7,534 nt of DNA from Candidatus Altarchaeales archaeon ex4484_96 (GTDB lineage: Archaea > Altiarchaeota > Altiarchaeia > IMC4 > QMZM01), in contig NJDH01000062.1 of NCBI GenBank assembly GCA_002254405.1, forward strand, positions 1 to 7,534, read 5' to 3'. Made by a program: the position numbers and the translations under genes. Positions 6,227 to 7,534 of this stretch are shown here, one piece after another. A model generated the notes under the pieces. The model saw only the letters and a list, made by a program, of their open reading frames with translations, did not search any database and had not been told where the DNA came from. Every line of letters begins with the position of its first letter. Position 1 is the first letter of the stretch.

Positions 6227-7534
6227 TTACATCATCCCCATTCCTGGAGGCATTCCACCCGCTCCCGGAGGCATACCACCTTCTCCTCCTCCTCCTTTAT
6301 GGGTGGTGGATATGACATCGTCTATTCGCAGTATCATCTCCGTTGCCTCAGAAGCTGATTTCACCGCCTGGGTTTTGATTAGAAGGGGCTCAACTACTCC
6401 AGCCTTCCACATGTCACCTATCTCTCCTTCCATAACCATTATACCCATATCGGTTTCACCTGCTTCGTGTTTTGCTCTTAGTTCTACGAGCATGTCGATG
6501 GCGTCCAGACCCGCACTCTCTGCGAGGGTCCTGGGTATTACTTCAACAGCATCGGAGAATGCAGTGATTGCCAGTTGTTCTCTGCCACCTACGGTGTCAG
6601 CATATTCTCTTAGTCTTCTGGCTAACTCTATTTCGGGGGAACCTCCGCCTGCAACGATTTTTCCGTTTTCTATCGCGGCAGCTACTCCGCCAAGAGCATC
6701 ATGCATTGCTCTCTCGACCTCGTCCACGACGTGCTCTGTCCCTCCTCTGACAAGAATGCTCACGGCTTTGGGGTTGCGGCATCCGGACACGAAAATCATC
6801 TGGTCACCAGATATTTTTTTCTCCTCAACCAATGCAGCATAACCAAGATCGCTTTCTTCCAGTTCCTTCAGGTTTGATACTATTTTTGCGCCAGTCGCCT
6901 TGGCTAGTTTCTCCATGTCGGATTTCTTTACTCTACGCACTGCTATAATCTCTTTTTTTGAGAGGAAATGCTGTGCGAGGTCGTCTATGCCCTTCTGACA
7001 GAAAAGCACTGTTGCACCGGAGTCCACTACGTAATCAACCATCTTCATTATCTGTTTCTCTTCCTGGGCTACGAAGCTTTCCAGCTGTGACGGGTCTGTT
7101 ATCTGTATCTTGGCGTCTGTTTCCGTTTCCTTGATTTCCATTGCGCTATCAAGTAGAGCTATTTTGGCTTTGTTGAGGCTTCTGGGCATTCCGGAGTGCA
7201 CTCTTTCCTTGTCTACGATTATTCCCTGTATCTGCTCTGAGTCTGCTACGCTTCCACCCTGTTTTTTCTCTACCTTGATGTTGTCTAAGTCGACCTCATA
7301 TGAGCCATCCTTTTTTTCAGCAACCTGCTTGATTGCGTTAACAGCTAGCTTGGATAGCTGGTCTTTGGATGATTCAGCGCCTTTACCTGTCATAGCGGTT
7401 TCGGCTATCTCCAAAAGCAGTTTGTCGTCTTCTATGCCTACCTGTTTGCCTATGTCCCTTAGGATTTCATCTGCTTTTGATGCGGCCATCCTGTATCCCC
7501 TCGCTATTATCGTGGGGTGAATGTTTTTGTCCAG
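6227..7534 (-). CDS. Thermosome (group II chaperonin) subunit, N-terminus beyond window
   Basis: An ATP-driven cytosolic protein-folding chaperonin that forms a double ring with built-in lids. The minus-strand frame enters at 7534 with LDKNIHPTIIARGYRM and runs 435 codons to TAA at 6229-6227. Full subunits are about 540-550 residues, so roughly the first 110 are missing, including the GDGT nucleotide-binding loop. The Met at 7489 is internal, not the start, because the upstream residues are conserved. Visible features, in fragment numbering: apical domain ~110-265 with the helical lid protrusion around ITDPSQLESFVAQEEKQI; ICQKGIDD-type segment LFCQKGIDDLAQHF; the nucleotide-site motif VAGGGSPEIELA near 294; DAVEVIPRTLAESAGLDAID near 328; and a C-terminal tail with two GGMPPG units ending MGMM (about 414-435). 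The tail marks it as archaeal rather than eukaryotic CCT. A U-tract follows. I cannot tell whether it is the alpha or beta type. Confidence 0.96.
   Translation of the reverse strand: MDKNIHPTIIARGYRMAASKADEILRDIGKQVGIEDDKLLLEIAETAMTGKGAESSKDQLSKLAVNAIKQVAEKKDGSYEVDLDNIKVEKKQGGSVADSEQIQGIIVDKERVHSGMPRSLNKAKIALLDSAMEIKETETDAKIQITDPSQLESFVAQEEKQIMKMVDYVVDSGATVLFCQKGIDDLAQHFLSKKEIIAVRRVKKSDMEKLAKATGAKIVSNLKELEESDLGYAALVEEKKISGDQMIFVSGCRNPKAVSILVRGGTEHVVDEVERAMHDALGGVAAAIENGKIVAGGGSPEIELARRLREYADTVGGREQLAITAFSDAVEVIPRTLAESAGLDAIDMLVELRAKHEAGETDMGIMVMEGEIGDMWKAGVVEPLLIKTQAVKSASEATEMILRIDDVISTTHKGGGGEGGMPPGAGGMPPGMGMM

Noticed and set aside
6240..6300. Short direct repeats (ggaggcattccacc / ggaggcataccacc) that could suggest a repeat array
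   Set aside because: They encode the repeated GGMPPG units of the chaperonin tail. They are adjacent with no spacers, so not CRISPR or a mobile-element end.
6183..6842. Plus-strand open frame of 219 codons with a Pro/Gly-rich start (PGGIPPAPGGIPPSPPPP)
   Set aside because: It is the antisense of the thermosome gene; the Pro-rich part is the reverse reading of the GGMPPG tail codons.
7110..7520. Plus-strand open frame of 136 codons
   Set aside because: Antisense shadow of the thermosome coding region; Ser/Leu-rich composition typical of an opposite-strand reading, no family resemblance.

Overview
The window looks archaeal. It carries the C-terminal three quarters of a thermosome (group II chaperonin) subunit with a Gly-Met-rich tail, an archaeal-style arginyl-tRNA synthetase whose start codon lies about 26 nt from a TATA-like box (a leaderless arrangement), and U-rich rather than hairpin termination. 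Base composition is AT-rich, with many AGA/AGG and ATA codons. The sequence alone does not let me name a lineage.

Layout. Bases 1-745 (minus) hold the N-terminal 248 codons of argS, running off the left edge. A 68-bp AT-rich intergenic region (746-813) holds a TATA-like box that can be read in both directions and probably serves two divergent genes. Bases 814-5703 (plus) encode a giant soluble protein of 1629 residues. Its first ~640 residues form a TPR solenoid. Five full-length Ig-like beta-sandwich domains follow, separated by TPR-like helical spacers, and a charged coiled coil comes last. The middle is a tandem duplication of an [Ig-A, helical spacer, Ig-B] module; the second copy has about 100 extra residues of TPR. 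The reading frame breaks near the 3' end: a sixth Ig domain continues in the -1 frame (5628-5939) and stops before its last strands. It abuts, in yet another frame, a Mth938/DUF498-type domain (5920-6186) that lacks its N-terminal strands. The stretch 5610-5945 therefore looks like a site of frameshift plus deletion, or of assembly error. Bases 6227-7534 (minus) hold the thermosome gene, convergent with the Mth938 fragment and running off the right edge; its U-tract terminator lies in the 40-bp gap.

The flanking argS and thermosome genes are housekeeping genes and do not indicate what the giant protein does. I see no transmembrane segment, signal peptide or catalytic motif in it. Its build (TPR superhelix followed by repeated Ig domains, cytoplasmic) suggests a scaffold or adaptor. 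It is the only element here that could be a poorly described system. I found no RNA gene, CRISPR array or insertion sequence.
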